64,000 nt of DNA, from positions 310,001-374,000 of the forward strand of contig NZ_JAABOK010000007.1 of NCBI RefSeq assembly GCF_009928525.1, in the 5' to 3' direction. This DNA comes from Chitinophaga solisilvae (GTDB lineage Bacteria; Bacteroidota; Bacteroidia; Chitinophagales; Chitinophagaceae). The notes under the pieces were generated by a model, which made no database searches, had not been told where the DNA came from, and worked only from the letters and a program-made list of their open reading frames with translations. Positions 33,638 through 42,860 of the stretch are shown here, piece by piece; the stretch's first letter is position 1; each line of letters opens with the position of its first letter. The translations under genes and the position numbers were made by a program.

Positions 33638-34660
33638 ATGTTACGTTTTCAGCATAGTGAATATTTATGGGCCCTGACCCTGCTGCTGGTTCTGCAGCTT
33701 GCCTTCCTGGGAATATCCTGGTGGAAGCGGCGTTCCATACGGCGTATAGGGGATACCGCACTGGTAGAAAAGCTGTTTACCGGATACTCCCGTAAGCTGT
33801 TTGTACTTAAATTTCTGCTCATCTTCCTCGCGTTCTTTTTTGGTGTAATCGGACTCGCAAATCTGCAGAAGGGCAGCCGCATGGAAAAAATTACCCGCAA
33901 AGGCGTGGATGTAATGATTGCGCTGGATGTCAGCAAAAGTATGCTGGCAGCGGATATTCAGCCAGACAGGCTCACCCGCGCCAAACAACTCATCAGTAAG
34001 CTGATGGATAAACTGGATAACGACCGCGTAGGATTGGTGGTATTTGCCGGTAACGCCTACCTGCAGATGCCGCTCACCATCGATTACTCTGCGGCTAAAA
34101 TGTACCTCAGCACTGTTTCCCCTGATATGATCCCTACACAGGGCACTGCCATCGGGCAGGCTATCCAGGTCAGCGACGATGCCTTCAATAAAAAAGAACG
34201 CAAACACAAAGCACTGGTAGTCATCTCCGATGGCGAAGACCATGACGAAAGCGCCCTGCAAAAAACCAGGCTGGCTTTCGATAACGGCGTTGTTACCAAC
34301 ACCATTGGTATCGGATCTGTCAACGGTTCCCCGCTGCCCGATCCGGAAACCGGCGGTTACAAAAAAGACCGTGAAGGCAACACCGTTATATCCAAACTCA
34401 ATGAAAATGAGCTGAAAGGCATTGCTGCCGCAGGTAAAGGGCTGTATCAGCACCTGGATAACAATACAGATGAAGTAGTAAACACGCTGGTGAATAAAAT
34501 CGACAGCATGGAACAGAAAGAATTCGGTGAAAACGTATTCACAGATTATAACAGCTACTTCCAGTATTTTCTGGGCGTATGCCTGGCACTGCTGCTGATA
34601 GAATTTTTCATTCCGGAAGTACGCCGCAACAAGGTTTCCGCGGAAACCCCGGTGGCATAA
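33638..34660 (+). CDS. batB: VWA-domain membrane protein BatB
   Basis: 340 residues. Two N-terminal membrane helices (about 10-25 and 55-75), a von Willebrand A domain with the MIDAS motif DVSKSM near residue 100 and TQGTAIGQAI and SDGEDHDE further on, then one C-terminal helix. This is the BatB architecture of the Bat (Bacteroides aerotolerance) system, involved in envelope or oxidative stress in relatives. batC follows 14 nt later. The usual MoxR ATPase, DUF58, BatA, BatD and BatE genes are not adjacent. Confidence 0.88.
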   Translation: MLRFQHSEYLWALTLLLVLQLAFLGISWWKRRSIRRIGDTALVEKLFTGYSRKLFVLKFLLIFLAFFFGVIGLANLQKGSRMEKITRKGVDVMIALDVSKSMLAADIQPDRLTRAKQLISKLMDKLDNDRVGLVVFAGNAYLQMPLTIDYSAAKMYLSTVSPDMIPTQGTAIGQAIQVSDDAFNKKERKHKALVVISDGEDHDESALQKTRLAFDNGVVTNTIGIGSVNGSPLPDPETGGYKKDREGNTVISKLNENELKGIAAAGKGLYQHLDNNTDEVVNTLVNKIDSMEQKEFGENVFTDYNSYFQYFLGVCLALLLIEFFIPEVRRNKVSAETPVA

Positions 34661-34674
34661 CTTATATTACGATC

Positions 34675-35445
34675 ATGAAAATTACGCTGATAAAATATTG
34701 TCTGATGGCTTCGGCACTACTGCTCACCGGCATTACCGCCTCCGCGCAGAACGGGTCCAACAAGTTTATCCGTAAGGGTAACGAGCTGTATCTGAAACAA
34801 CAATACACCGACGCTGAAGCCAATTATAAAAAAGCACTGGAACAAAATGCACAATCTGCCATCGGCAGCTATAACCTGGGAAACTCACTCTACCAGCAGA
34901 AACGCTTCGATGACGCCCGCAAGCAATACGCCAACAGCCTGAAAATAGGCGATAAAAAAGACGTGTCTGCCAACGCCGATTATAATATCGGCAACACCTA
35001 CATGGAAGGCAAAAAATGGGAAGAAAGCATCAAATCATACAAACAGGCGCTGAAAATAAATCCGGCTGACGAAGATGCCCGCTACAACCTCGCCTATGCA
35101 CAGACCATGCTGAAAAAACAACAGCAAGGCGGCGGCGGTGATAATAAAGACAACAAGGATAAAAAAGATAACGACAAGAGTAAAGACAAACAGAAAGACG
35201 ATAAAAGCAAAGACAAAGACCAGCAGAAAGATCAAAAGGATCAGAACAAAGACCAGCAGAATAAAGATCAGAATAAGGATAATAAAAACAAGGACGATCA
35301 GCAAAAACCTGAACCACAGCCCAGCAAGCTGAATAAACAGGAGGCAGAACGCCTGCTGCAGGCCCTCTCACAGGAAGAAAAGAAACTGCAGGATAAAGCG
35401 AAAAAAGCAAAAGGCCAGCCAGTTCCGGTAGAAAAAGATTGGTAG
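34675..35445 (+). CDS. batC: TPR protein BatC
   Basis: 256 residues. ATG 34675 starts a signal peptide (MKITLIKYCLMASALLLTGITASAQ); the frame is open upstream inside batB but that start is rejected. About three TPR-like repeats occupy residues 30-145 (GNELYLKQQYTDAEANYKKAL, GSYNLGNSLYQQKRFDDARK, YNIGNTYMEGKKWEESIKSYK). A low-complexity Lys/Asp/Gln/Asn tract follows (about 155-215). The C-terminal helix has ERLLQALSQEEKKLQ. Partner of BatB. The last gene before element H7. Confidence 0.87.
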   Translation: MKITLIKYCLMASALLLTGITASAQNGSNKFIRKGNELYLKQQYTDAEANYKKALEQNAQSAIGSYNLGNSLYQQKRFDDARKQYANSLKIGDKKDVSANADYNIGNTYMEGKKWEESIKSYKQALKINPADEDARYNLAYAQTMLKKQQQGGGGDNKDNKDKKDNDKSKDKQKDDKSKDKDQQKDQKDQNKDQQNKDQNKDNKNKDDQQKPEPQPSKLNKQEAERLLQALSQEEKKLQDKAKKAKGQPVPVEKDW

Positions 35446-35448
35446 GAG

Positions 35449-35699
35449 TTATTTTATTATTTTTTTATTTGAGATTTTGAATAAATAGAGAAGCCCTTTG
35501 GGTTTTAATTACGAATTGCGAATTACGAATTACGAATTACGAATGAGGAGCGAAGACATAAGCGGATAAAGAATTTACTTCTTCGCTTATGTCTTCGCTC
35601 CTCATTCGTAATTCGTAATTCGCAATTCGCAATTCGTAATTAAAACCCAAAGGGCTTCTCTATTTATTCAAAATCTCAAATAAAAAAATAATAAAATAA
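35449..35699. repeat. Giant inverted repeat element H7 (nested A- and B-type)
   Basis: 116-bp arms (35449-35564 and 35584-35699) with one mismatch and a 19-nt loop. It starts 3 nt after the batC stop. The outer part is A-type (TTATTTGAGATTTTGAATAA) plus AGAAGCCCTTTGGGTTTT. The inner part is a complete B-type element: five heptamers, then AATGAGGAGCGAAGACATAAGCG. This looks like one element inside the loop of another. Confidence 0.97.
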
Positions 35700-35724
35700 A
35701 AAAACCGGAACAAGATTATTCCGG
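35696..35724 (-). terminator. Intrinsic terminator of the efflux operon
   Basis: CCGGAA (35705-35710) pairs with TTCCGG (35719-35724); the minus strand continues into a T-rich run. It lies 190 nt downstream of the adaptor gene. Region 35726-35913 otherwise shows only small hairpins and no ORF. Confidence 0.65.
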
Positions 35725-35913
35725 CCATTTTACCTAAACCTACAACGTTACGCACGGTAACAGTCTTTATTCCTGAAAGAAAGGAACTGTTTAAAATAAG
35801 GGTTGGGGTCTGCCTGTCTTACCGGGCTTCTCTTTACCCACTCCCCGGCCGTTGTTCGTCGTTAATTCATTTATCCTGACTATTGGCAGACACCTTCCCT
35901 TTTTAAACACACA

Positions 35914-37044
35914 TTATTTTGTCACTGCCTGTAACAGTGCGCCTTCTTTAATTTCATCGCTGGCATTCTGTACCAGCTGATCGTTGTCAGACAGGTTGCC
36001 GAATACTTCCACTTTTCCATCAGCTTCATTACCCCGCTGCACTGGTATCCATACTGCTTTTCCTGCAGTCATTTTAATGACGAATACTTTTTCTGAGTTG
36101 CTGACAAGCGCACTTTTCGGAATTACGTATACATCCTTTTTACCGGGCAGCGGCAGGCTTACTTCTGCGTACATGCCAGGCAGCAGGCGTTTCTCCTTAT
36201 TGGCGATATCCATTTCCAGCAGTTCGGACCTCATCCTGGTATCCAGGCTGCCGGCGATGCGGTTCACCTGCGCTGTGAATGTGTCTCCCGGCAGGGACTT
36301 CACCGTGAAATGCACCTGTTCTGCACGGTGTGCGTCATCTGTATATATTTCAGGAACGGCAACGGCTAAACGGAGTTTCTGCTGTTCTTCCAGGCGGAAC
36401 AACGGCCGGTCGGATCCTTTTCCGGCTGGTCCTACATAGGCGCCGGGGTGTACGTTACGCTGGCTGATAACTCCTCCGAAAGGTGCGCGGATAACGAGGT
36501 AGCTGAGCATTTGCTGTACTTCATGAATGGCGCTGCGTGCGGAAAGGTACTCTGCACTGTCTGCGCTCATCTTTTCAAAAGCCATGTCCAGGTCATTCGG
36601 AGAAATGGTTCCCGGCACCTTGCTGGTTTTCAGCAAGCGGTTGTAAGTAGCGCGGCTGGCGCGGAACATCGCCTCTTTGGTATGCAGCCGGGATTCGGCT
36701 TCCAGCAGCTGCGTATGCATTTCAGGTGCGTCGAGGGTAGCGAGCACCTGCCCCGCCGTCACCTGGCTGCCCAGATCTACATTTACATTCTTCACATAGC
36801 TGTTCACCTTTGCGTACAGGTCAGCAAACTGGAAGGGCTTAATTTCTCCGGGCAGTTTCAGACCGGCATCCAGCTGACTTTTATGCAGCGCAATCAATTT
36901 CACCTGCACACCCTGACTTTCGGTGTGCTCGTCGTCTTCAGCGCGGCTACTGTGGCAGGCGGTGAAGGATAATGCCAGCGGCAGCAAGGCAACGTACAGG
37001 CTGTATTTATGTATAGTCATTTGTGTTAAATATCGTTTAGTCAT
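35914..37044 (-). CDS. RND efflux periplasmic adaptor (membrane fusion protein)
   Basis: 376 residues, HlyD/AcrA family. A lipoprotein signal ends in LSFTAC. The start may be 37044 (5 nt after the permease gene, coupled) or 37020, which gives a cleaner signal. The barrel-sandwich/lipoyl part (LYAKVNSYVKNVNVDLGSQV and VIRAPFGGVISQRNV) flanks a coiled-coil hairpin with EAESRLHTKEAMFRASRATY. It links the inner-membrane pump to the TolC-type channel. Last gene of the three-gene operon. Confidence 0.92.
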   Translation of the reverse strand: MTKRYLTQMTIHKYSLYVALLPLALSFTACHSSRAEDDEHTESQGVQVKLIALHKSQLDAGLKLPGEIKPFQFADLYAKVNSYVKNVNVDLGSQVTAGQVLATLDAPEMHTQLLEAESRLHTKEAMFRASRATYNRLLKTSKVPGTISPNDLDMAFEKMSADSAEYLSARSAIHEVQQMLSYLVIRAPFGGVISQRNVHPGAYVGPAGKGSDRPLFRLEEQQKLRLAVAVPEIYTDDAHRAEQVHFTVKSLPGDTFTAQVNRIAGSLDTRMRSELLEMDIANKEKRLLPGMYAEVSLPLPGKKDVYVIPKSALVSNSEKVFVIKMTAGKAVWIPVQRGNEADGKVEVFGNLSDNDQLVQNASDEIKEGALLQAVTK

Positions 37045-37049
37045 ATAGG

Positions 37050-40000
37050 TTATGCTTTAGCAGGAACATAAAACTGGCTTTCCTTATCATCAGGATCCAG
37101 GGAAACGGAGGTTACAGCGCTTTTCCGTTGTACCCATGCAAATATCAGCGGCAGGATAAACAGTGAAGCAAACGTGCTGGCTATCAGCCCACCGATTACA
37201 GCGCGGCCCAGCGGGGCTGTCTGATCTCCGGCCTCACCAAGCCCCGATGCCATTGGTATCATACCGGCTACCATCGCTATACTGGTCATCAGGATAGGAC
37301 GCAGCCTGATAGAAGTGCCTTCCAGCGCAGACCTGCGGGAATCATGATTTTCCAGACGCAGTTTTTCCGCATTGGTAACCAGCAGGATGGCATTGGCGAC
37401 CGATACCCCTACGGACATAATGATACCCATGTAAGACTGCAGGTTCAGCGTGGAACCGGTCAGCAGCAACATGATCAGGGATCCCGCCAGTACCGCCGGC
37501 ACTGTAGATACCACTACCAGCGCTACTTTGAACGACTGGAAGTTGGCCGCCAGCAGCAGCAGGATAACGATTACCGCCACCAGCAAACCTGTCTGCAAGC
37601 TGTTCAGCGTTTCATCGAGCAATGTCATGAGGCCGCGTTTCTCTACAGAGATGCCACGCGGTGGCTCTCCTGCACGTTCAATAGCTTTGGATACGGCTGC
37701 GGTAGCAGTGCCCAGATCTTTTTTGTGGATGTTGGCCCCGATAGAAATGATACGCACAGCACCCAGACGGTCATACTGCCCGATAACGGTATCCGGCTGC
37801 AGCGTGGCTACATCGCCCAGTACCGGCCGGTCGCGGTCTTTGCTGACCGGAATGGCATTCATATCGCTGATGGCAGCCATCGTATTTTCCGGTACGGAAA
37901 TCTGCACAAAATAAGAGGTCGCATTTTTTTCATCCAGCCACACGTTCTTCTCTGTAAATCTGCTGGAAGATGTAGCGGCCGTTAACGAACGGGAGATCTC
38001 TCCTACCGTTACACCCAGCTGAGCGGCGCGGGTACGGTCAATGTTGATGCGGATAGCCGGGTAATCCAGTGGCTGATTGATCTGTACATCCCGGAGATAA
38101 GGTATCTTCTTCATCTCCGCCAGTATCTTTTCTGCAAAAGGACGGCTGTCTTTGAAATTCTTACCCATTACCGCTATCTCAATAGGTGTACTGGCGCCCT
38201 GACTCATCACTTTATCTGTCAGATCTATCGGTTCAAACGACATCTTCACATCCGGCATTTCAGCGTGTATGCGTTTCCGTAGTTTCTCCTTAAATTCATC
38301 CATATTGATCTTAAAATCTTCTTTCATATTCACCTGCAGCACCGCTTCGCTGGGCGTAGCCATGAACAGGTAAATGGGGTTGGTGGAATACGACGACGGA
38401 TGCGTTCCTATGAAAGAAGATGTGATGTCGATGTTTTTAGCACCGACGATCTCTTTTAAAATTTCCGTCGATTTCATGAGCATGGTTTCCGTGCGCTCCA
38501 AACGGGTTCCGATGGGCGCTTTCAGCCGTAACTGGAATTGTCCGTTATTCAGTTTAGGTAAAATATCACGGCCTATAACACTTATACATATGGCAACTAT
38601 ACCCAGCACCCCGATGAAATATGCGCCTATAACCAATTTACGGCGGCTCATCAGGTTTTCCAGCCATCCCATAAAGTGTAGCTTGAAGCGGTCAAAACGG
38701 GAGATGCTTTTAGGGTGCTGTTTTTCATCTGCCAGCTCGGTTTCAATATACCCGGCAGATTTATGTGCTTCATTACTGAAAATATGGTGATGATGCCCCT
38801 GGAATTTATCGGCTTTCAGCATCCAGTTGGCAAGAATGGGCACCATCGTTTGTGAAAGCAGGTAAGAAGCAATCATGGAGAAACCGATTGCCAGCGACAA
38901 AGGCATGAACATCGCACGGGGTACGCCTTTCATCGTAAATGAAGGAGCAAATACCGCCAGGATACACAGTAATATCAGCAACTTGGGGAATGCAATTTCC
39001 TGGCAGGCATGCCAGATGGCCTGTGCTTTAGGTTTTCCCATCTCCATGTGCTGATGAATATTTTCTATCGTTACGGTAGATTCATCTACCAGGATACCGA
39101 TAGCGAGTGCCAGGCCACTGAGTGTCATGATGTTGATAGTCTGGCCAAACATCTTCAGACACAACACCCCGACAATAATGGACACCGGTATGGTGATGAT
39201 TACAATATATGCGCTGCGGCGGTCGCCCAGGAAAAGGAGTACCATCAGGGCAGTCAGCACCGCTCCTATAACACCTTCACTGATCAGGCTTTTCACAGCG
39301 TTCACCACATATACGCTCTGGTCGAATACGAAAGATACTTTCACATCTTCCGGTAATAATTTCTGAATATTGGGCAGCGCTTTTTTCAGGTTGTTCACCA
39401 CCGTCCAGGTAGATGCATCTGCTGTTTTAATGATGGGCAGGTATACGGATCGTTTTCCATCGATGATGGCATAGCTGCCGGTAATATCCGCGCCATCTTC
39501 CACTTTGGCAACATCGCGGACGAATACGGTTTGTCCGTCGTTTTGCGAGAGTGGTATAGCTTCAAATTCCTTCACCGTCCGTAACACCGTATTGGCGGGC
39601 GTCATGTAGGTAACATCACCTATACGCACGTTTCCGGAGGGAGAAATCTGGTTATTATCTTTTACAGAGGCCACAATCTGATCGGGGGTAAGGTGGTGGC
39701 TGCGCATCAGCTGCGGGTCTACGTGAATAACAATGGTACGGGAGTTACCGCCAAACGGTGCCGGCGAGGTAAGTCCGCCGATACGACTGAAGGAAGGCCG
39801 GACAATGGTCATCGCCAGATCCTGCAGTTCGTTGTTGCTGCGGGTAGCGCTGCTCAGCGCCAGCTGTCCGATAGGCAGTGTGGAAGCGTCGAAGCGGATG
39901 ATAAACGGAGGCTGTGTACCGGCGGGCATCGCGGAAAATGCGCGGTTAGCCATCGCCGTGACCTCTGCCGCTGCCTGCGCCATATTGGTGCCTTCGTAGA

Positions 40001-40283
40001 AGACAATCTTAATCATGGTCAGACCCTGAATATTTTTGGCTTCTATATCTTTTACGCCTGTTACATACAGGAAGAGATTGGAGTAGTTGGTAGCAATAAA
40101 ACCTTCCATCTGTTGCGGCGACATTCCGCCATAAGGCTGCGAAACGTAGATGGCCGGCAGGTTCAGGTCCGGAAAGATGTCTATCTTAATATCCCGCATA
40201 GACGAAATACCGAAGAATAACAGGCCCACCACGACAACAATAATGGCGATCGGTTTTTGCAATGCGGTTTTAATCAGATTCAT
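37050..40283 (-). CDS. RND efflux permease (AcrB-type)
   Basis: 1077 residues with the RND layout: TM1, large periplasmic loop, TM2-7, second loop, TM8-12. N-terminal IKIDIFPDLNLPAIYVSQPY and TM4 LAIGILVDESTVTIENIHQHM are family marks. In TM4 the usual Asp-Asp proton-relay pair reads Asp-Glu. A hydrophilic stretch with HHHH occurs between the halves. Proton-driven export of drugs, detergents or metals is possible; heavy-metal CusA-type motifs are not seen. Middle gene of the operon. Confidence 0.94.
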   Translation of the reverse strand: MNLIKTALQKPIAIIVVVVGLLFFGISSMRDIKIDIFPDLNLPAIYVSQPYGGMSPQQMEGFIATNYSNLFLYVTGVKDIEAKNIQGLTMIKIVFYEGTNMAQAAAEVTAMANRAFSAMPAGTQPPFIIRFDASTLPIGQLALSSATRSNNELQDLAMTIVRPSFSRIGGLTSPAPFGGNSRTIVIHVDPQLMRSHHLTPDQIVASVKDNNQISPSGNVRIGDVTYMTPANTVLRTVKEFEAIPLSQNDGQTVFVRDVAKVEDGADITGSYAIIDGKRSVYLPIIKTADASTWTVVNNLKKALPNIQKLLPEDVKVSFVFDQSVYVVNAVKSLISEGVIGAVLTALMVLLFLGDRRSAYIVIITIPVSIIVGVLCLKMFGQTINIMTLSGLALAIGILVDESTVTIENIHQHMEMGKPKAQAIWHACQEIAFPKLLILLCILAVFAPSFTMKGVPRAMFMPLSLAIGFSMIASYLLSQTMVPILANWMLKADKFQGHHHHIFSNEAHKSAGYIETELADEKQHPKSISRFDRFKLHFMGWLENLMSRRKLVIGAYFIGVLGIVAICISVIGRDILPKLNNGQFQLRLKAPIGTRLERTETMLMKSTEILKEIVGAKNIDITSSFIGTHPSSYSTNPIYLFMATPSEAVLQVNMKEDFKINMDEFKEKLRKRIHAEMPDVKMSFEPIDLTDKVMSQGASTPIEIAVMGKNFKDSRPFAEKILAEMKKIPYLRDVQINQPLDYPAIRINIDRTRAAQLGVTVGEISRSLTAATSSSRFTEKNVWLDEKNATSYFVQISVPENTMAAISDMNAIPVSKDRDRPVLGDVATLQPDTVIGQYDRLGAVRIISIGANIHKKDLGTATAAVSKAIERAGEPPRGISVEKRGLMTLLDETLNSLQTGLLVAVIVILLLLAANFQSFKVALVVVSTVPAVLAGSLIMLLLTGSTLNLQSYMGIIMSVGVSVANAILLVTNAEKLRLENHDSRRSALEGTSIRLRPILMTSIAMVAGMIPMASGLGEAGDQTAPLGRAVIGGLIASTFASLFILPLIFAWVQRKSAVTSVSLDPDDKESQFYVPAKA

Positions 40284-40324
40284 GGGTCAATCATTGTACT
40301 GTTGGTAATTAAATGTTCATCTCA

Positions 40325-41740
40325 TCAATAGCTGTTCAGAAACAGTTGCAGATCCCCTATGGTAGCTGCTTTATAAAGTACGGCCTGCCATATTCCGTTA
40401 TAGGCAATGTCCCGGTCTGTTTCTGCACGATTGATATTATACAGTGCCTGCGACAGATCGGCAATATTGGAAAGACCGTTTTCGTACAGGGTACTTTTCT
40501 GCAGAAATGCATCACTGGCGGCTTTCAGGCCGATGGGCGCCTCCCTGTATTTTTTCACGGCATTGATCATTTGCTGCTCCGCCAGCTGCAATTGCTGCTG
40601 CAGGCGGTGATAGGTCTGATTGTATTCATGCTTCAGTCCTTCTGTAGTATAGTGCTGGCGTGCTACCTGAGCATGGGTGCGCCACAGGTCCGTAACCGTC
40701 CAGGAAAGATTAAGCCCTACCAGGTAGTTGGATCTTGTAGGATGAATGCCATCCCAGTAGCCCTGACTGTAGTGATCCAGCCCGGTGATGCCATAGTCGC
40801 TGCTAAAGCCGGAGCCGCGTGTTTGCATGACTCCCATGAAAGACAGACGGGGCATCACATTTTTACTGATAAACTGCTGACTGGCTTCACTCAGTGAAAT
40901 ACGGCTGCTGAATAATTTCAGCAGGGGCTGTTGTTTCAGGGTGATACTATCTGCTGTGGTGGCCGTTTCCGTGAGTTCTTTCGGCACCCTTGTCACGAAA
41001 GAGGTATCGAGTGTAAATTCCTGCGGCGGCACATCCATCATTTCAGCGAGCTTATTGCCCTGCACCTGTTCAAAATTAACAGCGTCGATCAATGTCAGCT
41101 GCGCCTTTGATACTTCAGCATTGGCGATAGAGCTGTCTACACCGGCGCTGAGGCCGTTCAGGGCGCGGCTGACGATCAGGCGCTGCAGTTCTTTTGCGCG
41201 CTGCAGGTTGGATACCATGGAGCCACGGAGCCGTTGCGCTGCCAGCAGGTTCAGGTATGCGCCGGCGATCCTCACCTGTTGTTCAAATTTTTCCTGTTCC
41301 AGGTCTGCTGTACTGTTATGCAGCTGTTCTTTTGCCAGTCCTACCTTGGCTGTTCTGCGGCCGAAGGTGACTACGTCCCAGCTGATATTTGCGAGGTAAA
41401 GCCCACCGAATGCGGCGTTCCAGTTCTGTGCCGGCAGGGCGGGACCGGAAGCGCCGGTAGACCATCCTTTGTAAGCCCATACGGGGCCGTTCTGTCCGTT
41501 CACTGTTCCGTAGCTGTTCTGGGCGGAGAGGTTCAGATCAGGGAGAAATTCTCTGCGTACAGCACTGATATTTTCGTTGGCAGACTTTGCGTAGTTTTCC
41601 TTTGCTTTGATAGATTGATAATTGTTCAACCCCGTTTGCAAGGCTTCCTGCAGTGTGAGTGGCCGGGCTTGTGCCATCACCATAGTCTGGCCACATCCTG
41701 CGGCAAGAGCCAGCAGGAACATTGGTTTCCAGATGTTCAT
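40325..41740 (-). CDS. TolC-family outer-membrane efflux protein
   Basis: 471 residues with a signal peptide ending near VMAQA. Two outer-membrane efflux repeats are visible: LTLQEALQTGLNNYQSIKAK at the start and the long helices around EQLHNSTADLEQEKFEQQVR, then LSEASQQFISKNVMPRLSF in the second half. It forms the trimeric exit channel for the pump. First gene of the operon, with a -7 element at 41798-41805. The next gene follows after 41 nt. Confidence 0.92.
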   Translation of the reverse strand: MNIWKPMFLLALAAGCGQTMVMAQARPLTLQEALQTGLNNYQSIKAKENYAKSANENISAVRREFLPDLNLSAQNSYGTVNGQNGPVWAYKGWSTGASGPALPAQNWNAAFGGLYLANISWDVVTFGRRTAKVGLAKEQLHNSTADLEQEKFEQQVRIAGAYLNLLAAQRLRGSMVSNLQRAKELQRLIVSRALNGLSAGVDSSIANAEVSKAQLTLIDAVNFEQVQGNKLAEMMDVPPQEFTLDTSFVTRVPKELTETATTADSITLKQQPLLKLFSSRISLSEASQQFISKNVMPRLSFMGVMQTRGSGFSSDYGITGLDHYSQGYWDGIHPTRSNYLVGLNLSWTVTDLWRTHAQVARQHYTTEGLKHEYNQTYHRLQQQLQLAEQQMINAVKKYREAPIGLKAASDAFLQKSTLYENGLSNIADLSQALYNINRAETDRDIAYNGIWQAVLYKAATIGDLQLFLNSY

Positions 41741-41797
41741 AAATTATTCTAATAGCGTCTAAAAAAGCCGTTGATCAGGGCGGAGTAAAATCGTATG

Positions 41798-41805
41798 CAA
41801 ATGTA
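41798..41805 (-). promoter_or_regulatory. -7 promoter element of the efflux operon
   Basis: The minus strand reads TACATTTG, exact consensus, 57 nt before the first gene. Confidence 0.5.
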
Positions 41806-41853
41806 GGACGTGGGAGCAGGCGGGTGTTAGGACAAATCAGCTATTGACTTGTA

Positions 41854-42723
41854 CTATTTGAACATCATGTCCCGGAAGTCCTGCGGGGAGATGCCTGTAT
41901 TATTTTTAAAAAAGCGGCTGAAGTAGGCCGGGTCTTCGAATCCCAGCATATAACAGATCTCTTTGATACTTTTATGGCTGAAAGCCAGGTTACGTTTAGC
42001 TTCCAGTACGATACGGTCGTGCAGCAGTTCTGTAACGGTGCGGCCGGTAGTTTCCTTGGTGATTTCGTTGAGTCTTTTTGGTGTCAGCGCAAAGGCGTTG
42101 GCATAAAAGGCCACCTGGTGTTCCGTTGGGTAATGCTGTTCCAGGAGGCGGCGCAGCTGTACTACTCTGGCGTCATGATTCAGCGGCATCATGGTTTCGG
42201 TGGCGTTGCGTTTCTTTTCCCGTTCAGCCAGCAGCAACACGGCATTCAGGTAATGTTTTACGATACTGCGGTTATTGGTGCAGCACTGGTGATTTAATTC
42301 ATTGGAGATCAGGTTCACCAGGCCCTGGAGGGCGGTAGCAGTAACATCGCTGACAGAGATGGGACCGTAGCCATGCCAGTTGTCAAACAAGTTGGAATAA
42401 TCGTAAAGCGTTTCCTTATCGTGTTTGTTGGTAAAGTAAAATTTCTCTGTGAAGAAGATAGAATATCCTTCCCGGTAGCAGTCCAGCTGATGTACCTGGC
42501 CGGGCCGCAGCAGGAACACCATATTATCTTCCACATCATACCACACGAAATCCACCATGTGTCTGCCTTTGGCGCGGGTTAACCATATTATCTGGAAATG
42601 GTCGTGGCGGTGTGGCTGATTGGTGAATTCATTAGTATTGTTATTGTCCAGCTGACAAATACGGAACTGTTCCTGGTAGAGCAGTTGCTGGTACGGTATG
42701 TCCAGTCCTTTATTAGGTAACAT
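41854..42723 (-). CDS. AraC family transcriptional regulator
   Basis: 289 residues. The N-terminal cupin-like sensor (HRHDHFQIIWLTRAKGRH, FLLRPGQVHQLD) precedes the C-terminal double helix-turn-helix (TPKRLNEITKETTGRTVTEL, then FSHKSIKEICYMLGFEDPAY, FSRFFKNNTGISPQDFR). It lies directly upstream of the efflux operon on the same strand with a 113-nt gap that contains the operon promoter, so it is the likely regulator. Its own -7 element ends only 8 nt before the ATG. Confidence 0.92.
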   Translation of the reverse strand: MLPNKGLDIPYQQLLYQEQFRICQLDNNNTNEFTNQPHRHDHFQIIWLTRAKGRHMVDFVWYDVEDNMVFLLRPGQVHQLDCYREGYSIFFTEKFYFTNKHDKETLYDYSNLFDNWHGYGPISVSDVTATALQGLVNLISNELNHQCCTNNRSIVKHYLNAVLLLAEREKKRNATETMMPLNHDARVVQLRRLLEQHYPTEHQVAFYANAFALTPKRLNEITKETTGRTVTELLHDRIVLEAKRNLAFSHKSIKEICYMLGFEDPAYFSRFFKNNTGISPQDFRDMMFK

Positions 42724-42731
42724 AAGCGCCT

Positions 42732-42739
42732 CAAATTTA
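42732..42739 (-). promoter_or_regulatory. -7 promoter element of the AraC gene, almost at the start codon
   Basis: The minus strand reads TAAATTTG, exact consensus. It leaves 8 nt to the ATG, so the mRNA would have a leader of only a few nucleotides. Confidence 0.45.
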
Positions 42740-42830
42740 CGTCATCCGGCGTTATATACGGTTCCCTGAGGCTACCGTTCGTATAATTTAATGTAGCTTT
42801 AAGGTCCGCGGGATTGCACCGCAGGTTTAT

Positions 42831-42838
42831 TAACTTTG
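42831..42838 (+). promoter_or_regulatory. -7 promoter element of ispG
   Basis: TAACTTTG, exact consensus, 22 nt before ATG 42861. Confidence 0.55.
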
Positions 42839-42860
42839 CCTGGCAGGAAAACAAAATCGT

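Noticed and set aside
35035..35304. Open minus-strand frame encoding a very hydrophobic 89-residue protein
   Set aside because: It is the antisense of the Lys/Asp/Gln/Asn low-complexity tract of BatC. AAR/GAY/CAR codons read backwards give Phe, Leu, Ile and Val. No start signal, and batC is clearly the real gene.
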